Made by a program: the position numbers and the translations under genes. Below, piece by piece: positions 20,988 through 33,518 of a stretch of DNA of 64,000 bases (position 1 is the stretch's first letter; each line of letters opens with the position of its first letter). This stretch comes from Neofusicoccum parvum. Lineage: Eukaryota; Ascomycota; Dothideomycetes; Botryosphaeriales; Botryosphaeriaceae. The notes beneath the pieces were generated by a model. The model saw only the letters and a list, made by a program, of their open reading frames with translations. It was not told the origin of the DNA and ran no database searches. The stretch is taken from the NCBI GenBank assembly GCA_020912385.1, contig CP087208.1, positions 1,178,001 to 1,242,000 on the forward strand, given 5' to 3'.

Positions 20988-22780
20988 TCAACCTCTTAAA
21001 ATTAAAAGCAAATGCTGAACGCCGAACGCCGGTAGGAAAACAAGAAAGCAGAAAGCCCGAATGCCAAAGGAACCTGAGAAAGCAAGGGAAACAATGTAAT
21101 AGATGTGGGTCGTGGGAATTTCCGGTGTGCTCAAATACTTGCTTCTTTTCATGTCCCATTGCGCATTGCCAGGTAGAGAAATATCATCCTTTCCTGCCTT
21201 GTCATCCCGAACAACGATTTCGGGATGCCCGATTTGTCTACATGGTACATTCATGATATAAGGCGAGATTCGTACACCCACTCGGTTCTTGACATCGTAA
21301 GCACTGATGGAATGTGTCCATACCAGCGGATAACTCACTAGAAACTTCTGTCCGTTGGGACCAACAAGTGCCATGCACCTCAAACCCTCTTCCATGATGG
21401 CGATCTTGTTAGTCTCCGAGTCTCTACAGGCAATGGCGATCATATCGCCCTGCAGCTGTGACGGAAGCTTCGGCCGAAAAATCTGATACGGCAAGATGTA
21501 CAACTTGCTTGGGGGATATTATAGGGGTCTTGTCATGGTGCCAAGGTTCACGCTAAAGTGTTGCCAACATTTGTGGGTGTCCTTATCTCCATACTCTTAA
21601 TCGATGTTTAGTAACGGTGAGGCAAAATGAGACTCGATCAGAGACTTACCCCGCTTGAAATAATCAAGAACGGTTATTTCTTTCTCTTCCTTTGTCGTCT
21701 CGTCTTTCTTCATAAAAAAAAGCCTGGGTCGATAGTGGAGCACCAAAGCCATTGATGGTCATGACCCTCTGGGAGGGATCCGAGCTTTTATCCACCTTGT
21801 CACCGTTGGAATATCTCGCATGGTCATAGTCGACCCAGATACGAACACCGTGAAGTATCTTTGTAAGATTTAGAGCATTATCAGGAATTTTGAAATAGCT
21901 GGCGGCTTTGCTGATGATCGAGACTCATAGGCCGGTAGAAGACGCTCATGGCCGTGTTCAAATTGAACAGAATATTTCCCATACCAGGCGCAACCATCGA
22001 GAAGTACCCTCTATGACACACGAGAAGAAAATCCGCAGGCTCGAAATTTTGATTGGCTCTGCGCTGCGCTGGTCCCACAGGATCAATCCCGGCGTAACCA
22101 CTCTTTCGGAAAAACCTGTTGTTTCCAATCTGGAAAGTCTGGAAATCCAGCTCAACATTCTCCACAGCTCCCCTCAGAATAAGTGTATTGAGGGCTTGGA
22201 TGATCGGCTCGTTGTTGTCTTGGTGGGAATTAGAGGAATTCACGTGGTTCTTGAGGGCGCCGATTTCGAGACCGCCCGAGAATTGAAGCTCAATGTTCTT
22301 GGGCTGCTCTTTCCTGTTGAAAGCTTTGACTTTCTGAGCCTCCATGATGACATCTTTTTTCAAACGGTTCTCATTACCATAAAGTTCCTTCCAGGAAAAA
22401 GAACGTGGAGAGATTGTCCGTCACGAAGTCACTCCGACTTGTTTTGAGGACATCAGATTCGCGGATGAACCCTTCCATCTCGCCATTTCGTTTTCCACGA
22501 GGAGCCTTTGTATTGTTTCCCTCACCACAAAAAACGTACTTGTAAAGCTTCAGACTCTCGTCGACATGAACGGTGAAGTGATTACATGGTTATCAGCACC
22601 ACAACGAGGGCAATACTTCTCCTGCTCTTGTTCTTGCTTTTGATCTCCCTTATTCGTATTTTGCTGTTGCGAAGCATTGGATTTTGGAGTCGAACTACTA
22701 GAACTTACGAATGTAGCTCGGGGGATATTGCTGACAAATCTGTCGCCTCCGGTATTCTTGTTCTTTTTCTTTCCCCCCAT
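20988..22780 (-). pseudogene. Truncated, frameshifted Argonaute-like gene lacking PIWI
   Basis: Collinear with the intact Argonaute at 34237 but broken. From 22780 the start is basic and low-complexity, then half a zinc knuckle (YCPRCGADNH). It then jumps directly to an N-domain-like stretch (FTVHVDESLKLYKYVF), skipping about 500 bp present in the intact copy. Further matches are LSTFF/SWKEL, the linker block QIGNNRFF, LLVCHRGYFSMVAPGMGN ILFNLNTAMSVFY, and PAZ-region HGVRIWVDYD. Frame breaks are seen in T runs near 22400 and 21715, after the MSVFYRPMSL block near 21890, and as an in-frame TAA near 21517. The last open part (21503-20988) aligns with post-PAZ sequence and the start of MID. No MID-PIWI core follows, so slicing is impossible. 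Confidence 0.75.
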
Positions 22781-23722
22781 CGCGAATAAACTCTCAGATG
22801 ACGTAGCTCAAGAAGTCAACAACGAACCACGGAAACCTTTAAGGATTGCCGACACTCGAAGGAATGTGTAGCTCTCACGTGTAGATCTTGCTGTCTGGAT
22901 GAGGAACTCAATGAACTTATCATCTGTTCCTTATATCCTCCCTCTAATTGCACTTCTTCGCTTCCGTGGGACAGCTGCTGTGGTGGACGCGTGCCGCGAC
23001 AAACTCTGTGCAAAGTTGTTCTTCTTGCAACCGTGGGACCGCGGGAGGTTTCCATGCTCGGTAGTTGATGTAGATAGGCCGTTTCCACGCTGATGGTGGT
23101 CATGAGAGGTTCTCTTGATCGATATGGATACGGAGAAACCTGGGGAGTGGTGCTGCTTGGGGGCGTGGATCTGGCCGGGAGACACAATTGTTTGAGGGGA
23201 GGCGCTGTGGACTGTAAAACCATTGGCGCTTGTAGGGTGAAAGCAAGGCGGGTGTGACACCATAGGTCTGCGAAGTAGTGTCACGCTTTTGAAAATGCGT
23301 AAAAGAGTCTGTTGAGCCAGTGGAGAAGATGCGCCTAAACGAATGCGAGCGGACGGGATCAAGTAATCAGGTTGAGGGTATACATACTCGGCCGAGACGC
23401 TTCCCACGGGCCAAAGGCTCAGGAAAAACCAGGCCCACGTCTTGTGTCATCAGTAATGCGGTGTCGTAGTAATCAAAAAAAGGAAAATATGAGCCAAGAA
23501 GTGGCACCGGAAGATGATGAGCTTGACAAAATTATCACACCGCCAGCGCAACCACTTCATAAATCTCATCGATTAAGATCTTGAGTACTAACTTTCAAAG
23601 CAAAAACTCCGATCATGCAGACATGCCGGCCGTAAGTAGGTGAAACGAAGAACGCGTGTCCTGTGCTCGATTCCACGCCAGGGAGAACTGCGGAGCGAAA
23701 GAGACCATCCCTTGGTCAACTG
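22781..23722. other. Intergenic, no gene seen
   Basis: Between the 5' end of the Argonaute relic and the 3' end of Sgf29. The minus-strand frame 22931-23407 has no recognisable domain. Confidence 0.55.
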
Positions 23723-25336
23723 CTATCTTCCCGTCTCGGGTAGGACGTATCTCCTCTCGACATCCATCTCGCGATCGGCCTCATCCTCTCCTTCGAAGCG
23801 CAATCGGACGTATCCTTCTCTCAATTCGCCGAGAGCGCCGCCAATTTCTTTGCCATCCTTCTTGAGTCCCTTGCCCGCCCGAGAGGCAACGACTTCGGCC
23901 TTGTAGAAAGTGGTTGTGCCAGGGTAAACAGCGAGGACGTTTTTCCTAAGTGGCAGTTCCGAGAGGCCAGCGTTGGTGACTGGAATGGGAACCAGGTTGT
24001 TCACAGAAGCACGGTATGGCTGCAGGGGAGTAGATGGGTCCGGATCCGAGTCGATTATTTCGTATCTGGCATCCTTTGGTCAGCAAGATGGAAAAGCGCA
24101 CGGCTAACGCGAGCTGGGCTTACCGCCGTTGCTTTCCTTCACCGATGACTGAGGTGACGCTGCACAGAATGCCCTCGCCTTCTGTGTTTTTCTGCTTGTT
24201 GCGGTAAAACACCTCAGTGCCGACACTGAGACGGTGCCGATCGCCGACGGTGGAGACTTTGAATAGCGTATCAGTCCAACCTTTTGCTGCTGGCTTTTCG
24301 GTGTCTCTGTCTACTAGACAGACTGAGCCCGTCAACTTTACCTTTGACGCTGTCCATGCTGTCGTTCCCGTCCTCGACCTTGACGCTGGTCTCGCGCGCG
24401 GCGCCCACGCTGGTACTTCTGCTTCCGGCCTTGCTGCTGCTGACGCCTAGGCGGTCCTTGACGCCCGAGCTTAGGGTGGGCTTGGGCGAGTCGGCGGCAA
24501 TGGAGTCGGTGTCGTCATTGGAGGCGTGGTCGATTTTGCTCCGCTTTGGGTTGCGTTGGACCTTGGAACCAGCATGGCGGGAACCGTTGGAGATGGTGTC
24601 GGGAGATGTTGCTGAGGCGGCGCGGAGGGCAGAGAGAAGCTCAAGACCTTGCGTGATGGACATGCTGCTATCGGAGGAAGAACCATCGGTCATGCTGTTG
24701 ATGGCTTCGTGAAGACGGATGTTCTTGCGGACCAGATCATCGAGTTCGCCGTCTATGTCAGCCGGAGGCATGTCGCCGCGAGCTGTACCACAGCTTAGCT
24801 TTGTGTTCCAAACTCAATGGCAATTGAGAAATGATCCCGTCCCATGTCTTATTTGGGATGCGGGCTGCAGATCTCCGAATGCACGTGATATGCATCGACG
24901 TGCGGTTGTACAAAGCAAGTGGCGAACAGCACGAAACGGAGCGAAGCAATGGAAAAAAATACGCCAAAAGATGGAAATCAACAATTACCTTCAATAGCTT
25001 GTTGCGCTATACCAAGCTCGAAGATGCGCTTCTCAATTTCGTTGGATTCCCTCTGCAAAACGCGTCAGCACAGGATCTTGACCAATGTTGCGACAAAGCT
25101 AAATCAGGGTAGTAGGAGCATTGGCAGACGCGTCTGGAAGAAGATAACCTTGGTTGCTTGACAACCTTGCGAGCTTCCCAGATCGAAAGCATAAGAGATG
25201 GCGATGAAACAAAAAGGCGACTCACCACAAGCTGATCAACCTTCTTGGCATCAGCACGAAGCTGGTTCCAGATGCTCCGCTCCTCATCGGCGTCATCCTT
25301 GAGCTGTGCGCCGCGAGGGCGGCTGCGCGATGTCAT
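23723..25336 (-). CDS. sgf29: SAGA complex subunit Sgf29 (tandem Tudor, H3K4me reader)
   Basis: Chromatin-reader subunit of the SAGA histone acetyltransferase module, nuclear. Minus-strand exons are 25336-25226, 25052-24989, 24782-24342, 24256-24124 and 24065-23723, in phase for 363 residues. The N-terminus is helical (ERSIWNQLRADAKKVDQLV, then RESNEIEKRIFELG). A serine-rich linker follows. The C-terminal SGF29 Tudor pair holds VGTEVFYRNKQ, a YEIIDSDPDP link, VLAVYPGTTTFYKAEVV and a final RRYVLPETGR. The YP-x-TT-x-FY motif is the family signature. The fourth exon's acceptor (AAAG at 24257) is inferred from phase and homology. It shares a 535 bp divergent promoter with the mannose-6-phosphate isomerase. 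Confidence 0.92.
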
Positions 25337-25871
25337 GTTGCGATGTGTCTGGCGTGGGTGGGATGGTGCGCCGCCGCGCGTTCCTTGCTCTTTTCTCCGC
25401 GTTCGCTGCGCGGGGGGTTGGGGAGGATCAAGAGGGCATTGAGACGTGTCCAACGACGCGATTGCGGGCCTTGGCGCGCGTCCACGGAAGCGCGCAAGCT
25501 CTCTCGGGCGGCCGCGTTGATGCTGGAGAAAGAGCGATGAGGAGGCCGGATCGCGGGCGGCAGCACCTGATTGTGTGTGGTTGGGCTGTAGTCCGCAAGA
25601 GGCGGCGGGATCACAATGGTCAAGCTGCATGGATCGGCGGACCCCTGCCGGCAGTCGGCGCACGGAAGCTTAGCCAAGTCCCCGCCGTCGCTGTCTCCGG
25701 CCACCGCTGCGGGCGGGCGGCATGCCCGTTTTGTTTCGATGTGACGTTGGATGCGAGGGGCCCAACACGACCGTGTGTCTTTTTCTTCCTTTTCCTCGCT
25801 CCAGCCTGCCGTCTGTCTGTCGCTCTCTGTCTCCTCCAAGAATCCATTGTCGCTTCCCTCGCGCCGTCGCC
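25337..25871. promoter_or_regulatory. Divergent promoter, Sgf29 / mannose-6-phosphate isomerase
   Basis: 535 bp between two oppositely transcribed housekeeping genes. The isomerase side is strongly CT-rich up to its ATG, as expected for a fungal 5' leader. Long frames across this stretch are compositional shadows. Confidence 0.6.
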
Positions 25872-27432
25872 ATGCAGGTCCCTCTTCTCCGTCTCCAGTG
25901 CGGTACGCATGCAGCCCGCACCGTTCTTCTGCGCTACCCCGCTAACACCACCGCCCAGGCGTGAACAGCTACGACTGGGGTACGTCACCTCACCCACCTG
26001 CGCGTCCTCCAGTCAGACGAAGCGCATAACAAACCGCAAGACCTGACCTCACGCAGGCAAGACGGGCTCCACCTCCGCCGCCGCCAAATTCGCTGCCGCA
26101 ACACCGTCCAATGAGTTCAGCATCCAGGATGACAAGCCGTACGCTGAGCTGTGGATGGGCACCCACCCGTCGCTCCCGTCCAAAGACGTCGACACACAGC
26201 GCACTCTGCTGGACATGGTGCAGGACAACCAGATGCTCATGGGCCGTGAAATAACGGAGCGCTACGGCGGCAAGCTGCCATTCCTGTTCAAGGTCCTGTC
26301 CATCCGCAAGGCCTTGAGCATCCAGGCCCACCCCAACAAGAAGCTTGCCGAGCAACTGCACGCCAAGGACCCCAAGAACTACCCTGGTATACCTACATGT
26401 CCAGAAAGGCATGGGAATTAGAGCATACAGCTGACATGGCCTGGCACCACCTCAGATGACAACCACAAGCCCGAAATGACCATCGCAGTCACTCCCTTCG
26501 ACGGCCTCTGCGGTTTCCGCCCGCTCGCTGAGATCGCACACTTCCTCGCAAACGTCCCCTCCTTCCGTAAGCTCGTCGGCGAAGAGGCCGCCACAAACTT
26601 CGAGAACACAGTCAAGGGCCGCGAGACGTCCACGTCAGAAGAAGACACCAGGGCAAACAAGGCCGCCCTGCAGAAAGCCTTCACGTCCCTCATGACCTCC
26701 GAAGCCTCCGCCATCGAAGCCGCGGCGCAAGACCTCGTCTCGTCGGCGCAATCCGAAGGCGACGGCTTCGCCGGCTCGGGCGGGCCCAGCAACACGGGCG
26801 GCGAGCTGGCCGAGCTGGTCCAGCGCCTCTCCAGCCAGTTCCCGGGCGACATCGGGCTCTTCGTGCTCTTCTTCCTCAACTACGTCAAGCTGGACGTCGG
26901 CGAGGCCATGTTCCTCAAGGCCGACGACATCCACGCCTATCTGTCGGGCGACATCATCGAGTGCATGGCGTCGTCGGACAACGTCGTGCGCGCGGGCTTC
27001 ACGCCCAAGTACAAGGACGTCGACACGCTGACCTCCATGCTGACGTACTCGTACGCCCCCATCGCCGAGCAGAAGATGGAGCCGCGCGACTTCTCGTACG
27101 TGACCCACAACACCAAGAGCTACAGCTCCGCCAGCGACTCGGAGCTGTACGACCCGCCAATCGAGGAGTTCAGCGTCGTGCGCACCGCGCTGAAGGCCCC
27201 GGGCGCCAAGGCCACCTTCGATCCCATCCAGGGCCCGAGCATCGTGCTGTGCACGTCGGGCAAGGGCACGATCGCCGTGGGCCCGAAGAAGGAGCCGATC
27301 GAGCCGGGGTACGTGTACTTTGTGGGCGCGACGGCGGAGTGCGTGCTCGAGAGCGAGGGCGAAAAGGGAGAGGAGTTTGTGACGTTCAAGGCGTTTTGCG
27401 AGCTGGACGAGAAGAAGCTGAGTTCGTTGTAA
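25872..27432 (+). CDS. manA: Mannose-6-phosphate isomerase, type I (zinc)
   Basis: Cytosolic enzyme interconverting fructose-6-phosphate and mannose-6-phosphate, feeding GDP-mannose for glycosylation and wall mannan. Exons are 25872-25902, 25959-25979 (21 nt), 26057-26386 and 26456-27432, giving 452 residues. The start splices to [15 protein letters not shown], the conserved family opening. Zinc-site and signature sequences follow: [23 protein letters not shown], and FPGDIGLF...[13 protein letters not shown]...[15 protein letters not shown], then [13 protein letters not shown]. The C-terminal beta domain ends in a normal stop. An inserted acidic/serine-rich loop lies around residues 180-235, common in fungal forms. 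The middle is very GC-rich. Confidence 0.96.
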
Positions 27433-27656
27433 GCGAGGCGGATACGAGAGGGTGAGTGTAGACGAAGACGAAAAGGAGGGACGTTGGTCGTGTTAGTAGT
27501 GATATCATGAGCTATGATAACGTTTGATGCATTGGCACGCAGCGTAGGCAGTTAGTCCGGGCTCCCCAAATAGTCAGTAGAGCATGAATATGACGAATAC
27601 GAAAGCGATCGTATTTTATTGCATTGGTTTACGTGAAGCCATTCTCAAAGAACGAA

Positions 27657-27871
27657 CTATTCCTCCAACGAACCCTCCCCACGCTTTAGAGCTTCGTAGA
27701 ATTCCCTCTCGGAGATATGTTGCATAACCACACATGGCTCGAATAGCTGCCGTAAGTGGTACATGACCTTCACTTCGTTGACCGGCTCGCCCGGAGCGCC
27801 TTGTGCAACTGCAAGAAACGTGAGTCGAGCCGAGTGGGTGAGGAGCGGGAGGTACTACCGTGGATATGCAT
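27657..27871 (-). CDS. Small conserved-looking protein, unrecognised
   Basis: A two-exon model (27871-27859 and 27808-27657) gives 54 residues with a clean GTAGTA donor and TTGCAG acceptor. The product starts MHIHVAQG and continues with VKVMYHLRQLFEPCVVMQHI then SEREFYEAL, a helical, coding-like pattern. Third-position choice and the sharp stop (TAG 27659-27657) support a real gene. The 13-nt first coding exon may be preceded by another exon, because the frame remains open upstream to a possible acceptor near 27886. It is tail-to-tail with the isomerase. I do not recognise the family and assign no function. Confidence 0.5.
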
Positions 27872-29222
27872 ATTTGTTGTGATATCTGAGAGAGAGAGCG
27901 CGCGTTTGGTTGGTGATTAGCTGTGATGTTTGTGAGAGAAAAGCTCTGAGGTGGAAGATGACTTTTCGGTTTCCAAAGCGCGGAAGAACTGAGGACTTAT
28001 ACTCTTCACCCCCGCCAACCTTCAGCTTTGTTGTATATAAGAAAAGAGTGGGCAGCGGAAGGAAGAAAGGCTATTGATCAGTGGAGGTTCCCGTTGGTCT
28101 GGTCTTGTCCTCGATTTTCACGATAGTCGACTGAACAAGCAGGTCACTACCAAAAGAAACCAGGGCCTTAGTTGAGCGGCATGTGAAGTGCCGGATGCGA
28201 AGACGATTTGATATCTCAATAGGCCTCATAACTGACTGCACGGTGGTCATGTGTGGTTGTTTTTGGAACGATTAACAAAAGCAAGACGCCTGAAATGCAG
28301 TATTGTCGTCATCAATATCAGGTTTCCTTTACATACAGGCGCCCGCTCCCGTGCCTCGCGCAGCCGTTCCTCCTTCCTATCTACGACTCTCCTGCTTCTA
28401 CCCAAACGCTTACTTCAGAGCCGCTCACCCTACTTCCACGCTTTTCCATTCCCGTTCCTCGCCGACGGGCTTCTGCCACAGCTCCCCTCTCAATAGCTCC
28501 ACATGCTTTTGCATGTCCGCTGTGTCCGTTCCCCTTCGCTTCCTTCATCCCCTTTACTCGTCTTCTACGCCAACCCCGCTCCTCCAACTGATCGATGATG
28601 GTTAGGTTGTGTGGTGGATATTAAGGAAAAGGTTGGGAGTACTAGACAGGGGACGTGGACTTCGCAATCAATGAAAAGGGAATAAGAACCAAAAAAACAA
28701 AAGAGTCGCTGAAAAGCACTAAAGCAAAGAACCGAGCGCAAGGAGATATAAAAAAGCACGCAAATCCAGGTATCATGAACACGACCAACGAGACCAAACA
28801 AGGGGAGTGACTATCTGATTAAAAGAAACTAGAAAGGGGTGTTTTAGTAAAGAATTGTAAGACAAAGAAGAAGAAAATTTGTTTGTTGGCATTTCTTGAG
28901 AGCCCGTGCGGGCTTCAATTATTTTTGACAGCAACGATAGGGGCGGAATTGATTTTCTTTTTTCTTCAAAACCGCTTTCTATTTGGTTCATCGAGTTGTG
29001 GATGGTTGCATGAAGTACAATCCGTTGCTCGCTTCGTTCGACGCAAGACGATTCGATGTGTGAGCGTACGCGCTGACTGGTCGGAGGAAATGGAAGAGGT
29101 TTCGGGGTATACGGTATCTAGCGAGGGGCAGAAAGGACGACGCCGAGATGATGCACGCAATTGGAGATTGGATGGACGTTCTCGGATGATGTGAGATCAC
29201 ACGATCGCACGAGGATGTACCC
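27872..29222. other. Intergenic / untranslated sequence
   Basis: Holds upstream sequence of the small protein gene and the 3' flank of Arf1. CT-rich tract around 28330-28600. No gene seen. Confidence 0.55.
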
Positions 29223-30045
<823 letters not shown>

Positions 30046-30851
30046 TTTGCCGGATGTGTTGGTCGCGCTGCGACAGGCCTAGCTACAGAGGGACGAGGAC
30101 GGGAGGGATCGAGGATGGCGGAGGGCGCGCTCGCGGTGAGGGAGGACAGGTAATCGTGGGGGTGTGGGAGCGGTTGAAACGCCGGCTTTAGACAGCGGCG
30201 GGAGTGGCAGGGAGATGAGCGGGCGAGAGGGCCTGTGTGAAACGCGCGCTGGTGCTGCTCGAGTCGGGGGGCGCGGTGTCGTGGGGAGTGGTGTGGCCGT
30301 GGAGGCGCAGAGATGCAGAGCACAATTGAGTCAGTCAGGGCGCGGCGCGCTCCTTTACAGCCAGCCCGGGGAAAGGGGCCTCCTTCGCTATCTCGACGAG
30401 CGTCTTCGGTGGTGCTGGAGGGCGAGCGATGCGATGGGGGCGGTTCCTGGATGTAGGGCTTAGGCCTGAGGTCAAGTCAGGGGATTCGAGGCCAAGCTGC
30501 GATCCGCGAATTGCAAAGCCGCAGGCCTTATTTCCCGCGCACGCGCCGCCAGGTATCGATAGTCGTTAGCCGTCGTCGCCCGTTGCGCCTGCCTCATGCG
30601 ACCAGCGGCACCACGGCAGCGCTCTTGCGTGCACGCAGTCCAACGGCGGCTGCTGGAGGCGTGGCTGCTCGCCGCGCGCTGGGCCTGGCGCTCCGCAGCC
30701 GCCGCACGCCGCACGCCCCCGGCCCGCTGGCCTGCGAGGCGCGCGCTATGGCGATCAATTTCACGATCAATTGCACGTATAGGAGGATGCGCGCCCGCAT
30801 GCGCTGAGTTGCACAAGAAATCGCCGATACCAAAGCCCCGCCGCACGCCCG
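30046..30851. other. Arf1 upstream region
   Basis: About 800 bp, very GC-rich, between Arf1 and the 3' end of the GT8 gene. Long frames on both strands reflect base composition. No gene seen. Confidence 0.6.
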
Positions 30852-31938
30852 CTACCACTTGTCGTCCAGCCCGCTCGCCTTCTCCTCCCTGACGCGTTCG
30901 TCGTTAATCTCCCACCACCACTCGTTCGACTCCGTCTGGAAGTTGCGCTTGATGCGCATGTCCTTGGTCTCCTGCCACGGCTTCGGCCCCAGGATGTAGT
31001 GCACGTTTTTCACCTCGTCGTCCCGCCAGATGGCGTCGTGCACGCCCTTCCAGCGCATCGTCTTGAGCGCGTTGTAGATGTACGGAATGGCCACCCACCG
31101 TCCGCCGAACACGTCAGACAGGAGCGACTGATCGGCGAACTCGTACGCGTCCGTGTTGGAAGATTGCAGCGCCCGTAAGATCTTGCCATAGACGGCCGCC
31201 GAGGGGTTGACGACCTGGAGCCCGCCGTTGGGCATTCCCAGCCCGGCGGTTGCTGGCGCGCCCTCCTTCTGCGCGGCATCTGGTGCGGAGTGCTGAGTGG
31301 TGAAGGCGCAGTTGCCGGGGACCCTGCCCCGTGTCAGCGGAGGGTCCAGTTTTCACGGCCGGTTACTCACCAGTTCTCGGGATAGTGTGATTTATTCAGC
31401 GGGTTGCACACGCAGGCGTGGCTGGCGGCGAACACCCTCTGCCCCTCGCCCTTGAGGTCCGGCGAGTCCAGCTCCAGGTCCATCAGCTCGTCCATGTTCT
31501 TCAGCACCAGCATGTCGGCGTCGAGCTGCACGACGCGGTCGTACTCGACCAGGCTGAAGGGGGTGAGCTTGCTCCAGCAGTCGTAGAAGCGCGGGTCGTT
31601 GCTGTAGTCCTTGTGCGCCTCGGGCATCAGGTAGGGCACGCGCTTCTTGGGGATGCCGCGCGCATCCAGGGCGCGGTGGCCATAGGGCGGAAACTCGTCG
31701 GTGTACAGCACCACCAGCGGGTACTTGGACTTGGCGCGCTTCAGCGAGTAGTCGAGCGTGAACAGGCCCTGCAGATAGATGGTATTTGTGATCAGGACGG
31801 TCCACACTGGCACTCGGGTTAGCATGTGCAGTCAATTGCCCAGCGCCGGCGGCGCAGCAGACCTTTGTTGGACTCGACCACCCGCGTCGGGTCGGGATTG
31901 GCCGTCTGGAGAGCTGCGGAGTCGTCCGTCGAGTACAT
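30852..31938 (-). CDS. Glycosyltransferase family 8 protein (glycogenin/galactinol synthase-like)
   Basis: Predicted soluble retaining glycosyltransferase of 327 residues. Exons are 31938-31863, 31806-31371 and 31323-30852. The start MYSTDDSAALQT leads across the first intron into the GT-A strand VWTVLITNTIYLQGLFTLDY. The manganese-binding DxD motif lies in RVVQLDADMLVLKNMDEL. Further GT8 marks are HACVCNP, GLGMPNGGLQVVNPS and the late metal-ligand histidine region VHYILGPKPWQE. There is no signal peptide. The UDP-sugar and acceptor are not predictable; glycogenin is less likely because the long C-terminal region is absent. The first donor is GTCTGC, non-optimal. Divergent from the mitochondrial carrier. 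Confidence 0.9.
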
Positions 31939-32354
31939 TGTTCAGGGCGATGTCGTCCAACGGGTGGTGAGGAGCCGCTGGAAGCAGGGGCGGAGGGGTT
32001 CAGGACAGGATCTCCGCGACGCGGGCGCGCCGCCGGGAGACATTCTGTTTCTGGGTCGGCGCGCTGGTCGTTGGGACCCCTCGCACTCGGCGGCGCTTGA
32101 GTCGCGGGTCTGTCCCTGATCACTGGACGCCTGCTTCGGCCTTCCGCGCACGCGGATCGCACCCGACTGCCGCGCGAGAGCTGCGATCTCGCGCTGACAC
32201 TCACGCCGTCATCGTCGGCCCAATTGGCCGCGAACCCCACGACGCCGCGCCGCATGCCAGACATGCACGGCTCCGTCGCACGTCACCAACGCCGGGGCAC
32301 CCCAAATTATTTCTCCACGGCCCGCCGCCCAGCCTTCCACCGACAACGCTGGTG
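31939..32354. promoter_or_regulatory. Divergent promoter, GT8 / mitochondrial carrier
   Basis: 416 bp between the ATGs of two outward-facing genes. No TATA box evident. Open frames through it lack domain features. Confidence 0.55.
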
Positions 32355-33518
32355 ATGTCCGCCACCGGGAGCGCGCCGGCCGTCAAGCATGGCCTCGAAA
32401 CGCCTGCTGCACCAACGCAGAGATCGGCAGCAGCCGCGCCCAGCAACTACAAGGGCTTTGTCGCCGGCGTCTTTTCAGGCATCGCCAAGCTGAGTGGTGA
32501 GTGCGCATGCAATTGGTCGTGAGACAGCTGTGCTGACCCTGCGACAGTCGGACACCCGTGAGCAGTCAAGGCCCCGTTGTGTAATCCGATTGCTGATAAC
32601 CCCGAAGCTTCGACACGATCAAGGTCCGCCTGCAGACCACCGATGCAACACACTTCCGCGGCCCGCTTGACTGCGTGCTGCAGACGCTCCGCAATGAGGG
32701 CGTGCGCGGGCTGTACAAGGGCGCAACGCCGCCGCTGGTGGGATGGATGGCTATGGATTCGCTGTAAGACATGAAAGCACATACTCCAACTATGTGACAT
32801 GTCTGACACGACCATAGAATGCTTGGATCGCTCACCGTCTACCGCCGCCTCCTGCGCGAGAACGTCTTCACGAAACACGAAAAGTTGCCTGCTTTCGGTC
32901 ACGGAATGGCGGGCATCTTCGCCGGCTGGACTGTCAGCTTCATCGCGGCGCCCGTTGAGCACATCAAGGCCAGACTCCAAGTGCAATATGCTGCAGATAA
33001 GGCGAAGCGACTATACAGCGGTCCCGTTGATTGCGCAACGAAGCTGGTACAGTCACCACCTACGCCCACTTGTATCCGGCACGTCTCCTGACTGTTTGCC
33101 ATAGTTCCGCAGCCACGGTGTCTCCGGCCTCTACCACGGACTCAGCGCAACCCTCCTCTTCCGCACATTTTTCTTCTTCTGGTGGGGATCCTACGACATA
33201 TTCTCCCGCTATCTTTCCGCGAATACCTCCCTCTCCACGCCCGCCGTCAACTTCTGGGCTGGCGGGTTGTCCGCACAAATCTTTTGGATCACAAGCTATC
33301 CGTCTGACGTGGTGAAGCAAAGAATCATGACAGATCCGCTGGGCGAAGGTAGGAAGTTTCCGCGGTGGAGGGATGCGGCGAAGGCCGTCTACAAGGAGAA
33401 GGGCTGGAGAGCATATTGGAGAGGCTTCGTTCCCTGCTTCCTCAGGGCGTTCCCGGCAAATGCCATGGCGCTTGTCGCTTTTGAGAGCGTCATGAGGTTT
33501 CAGGGAGCTGGAAATTGA
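32355..33518 (+). CDS. Mitochondrial carrier (SLC25) family transporter
   Basis: Inner-membrane solute carrier of 316 residues. Exons are 32355-32496, 32548-32557 (10 nt), 32608-32763, 32818-33046 and 33105-33518. Three tandem carrier repeats are visible through their PxD/ExxK motifs: [27 protein letters not shown] and [12 protein letters not shown]. Each is followed by the GLYKG / GLYHG / AYWRG turn. Repeat 1 is rebuilt only with the 10-nt micro-exon, which supplies V-G-H-P. Residues fit the carnitine / basic amino-acid / YMC1-like part of the family, but substrate is not assigned. ATG 32355 precedes a disordered N-terminus of about 30 residues. Confidence 0.92.

Noticed and set aside
22931..23407. 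158-codon minus-strand frame near the Argonaute relic
   Set aside because: Histidine/serine-rich with no conserved motif; position in a spacer and no codon bias.
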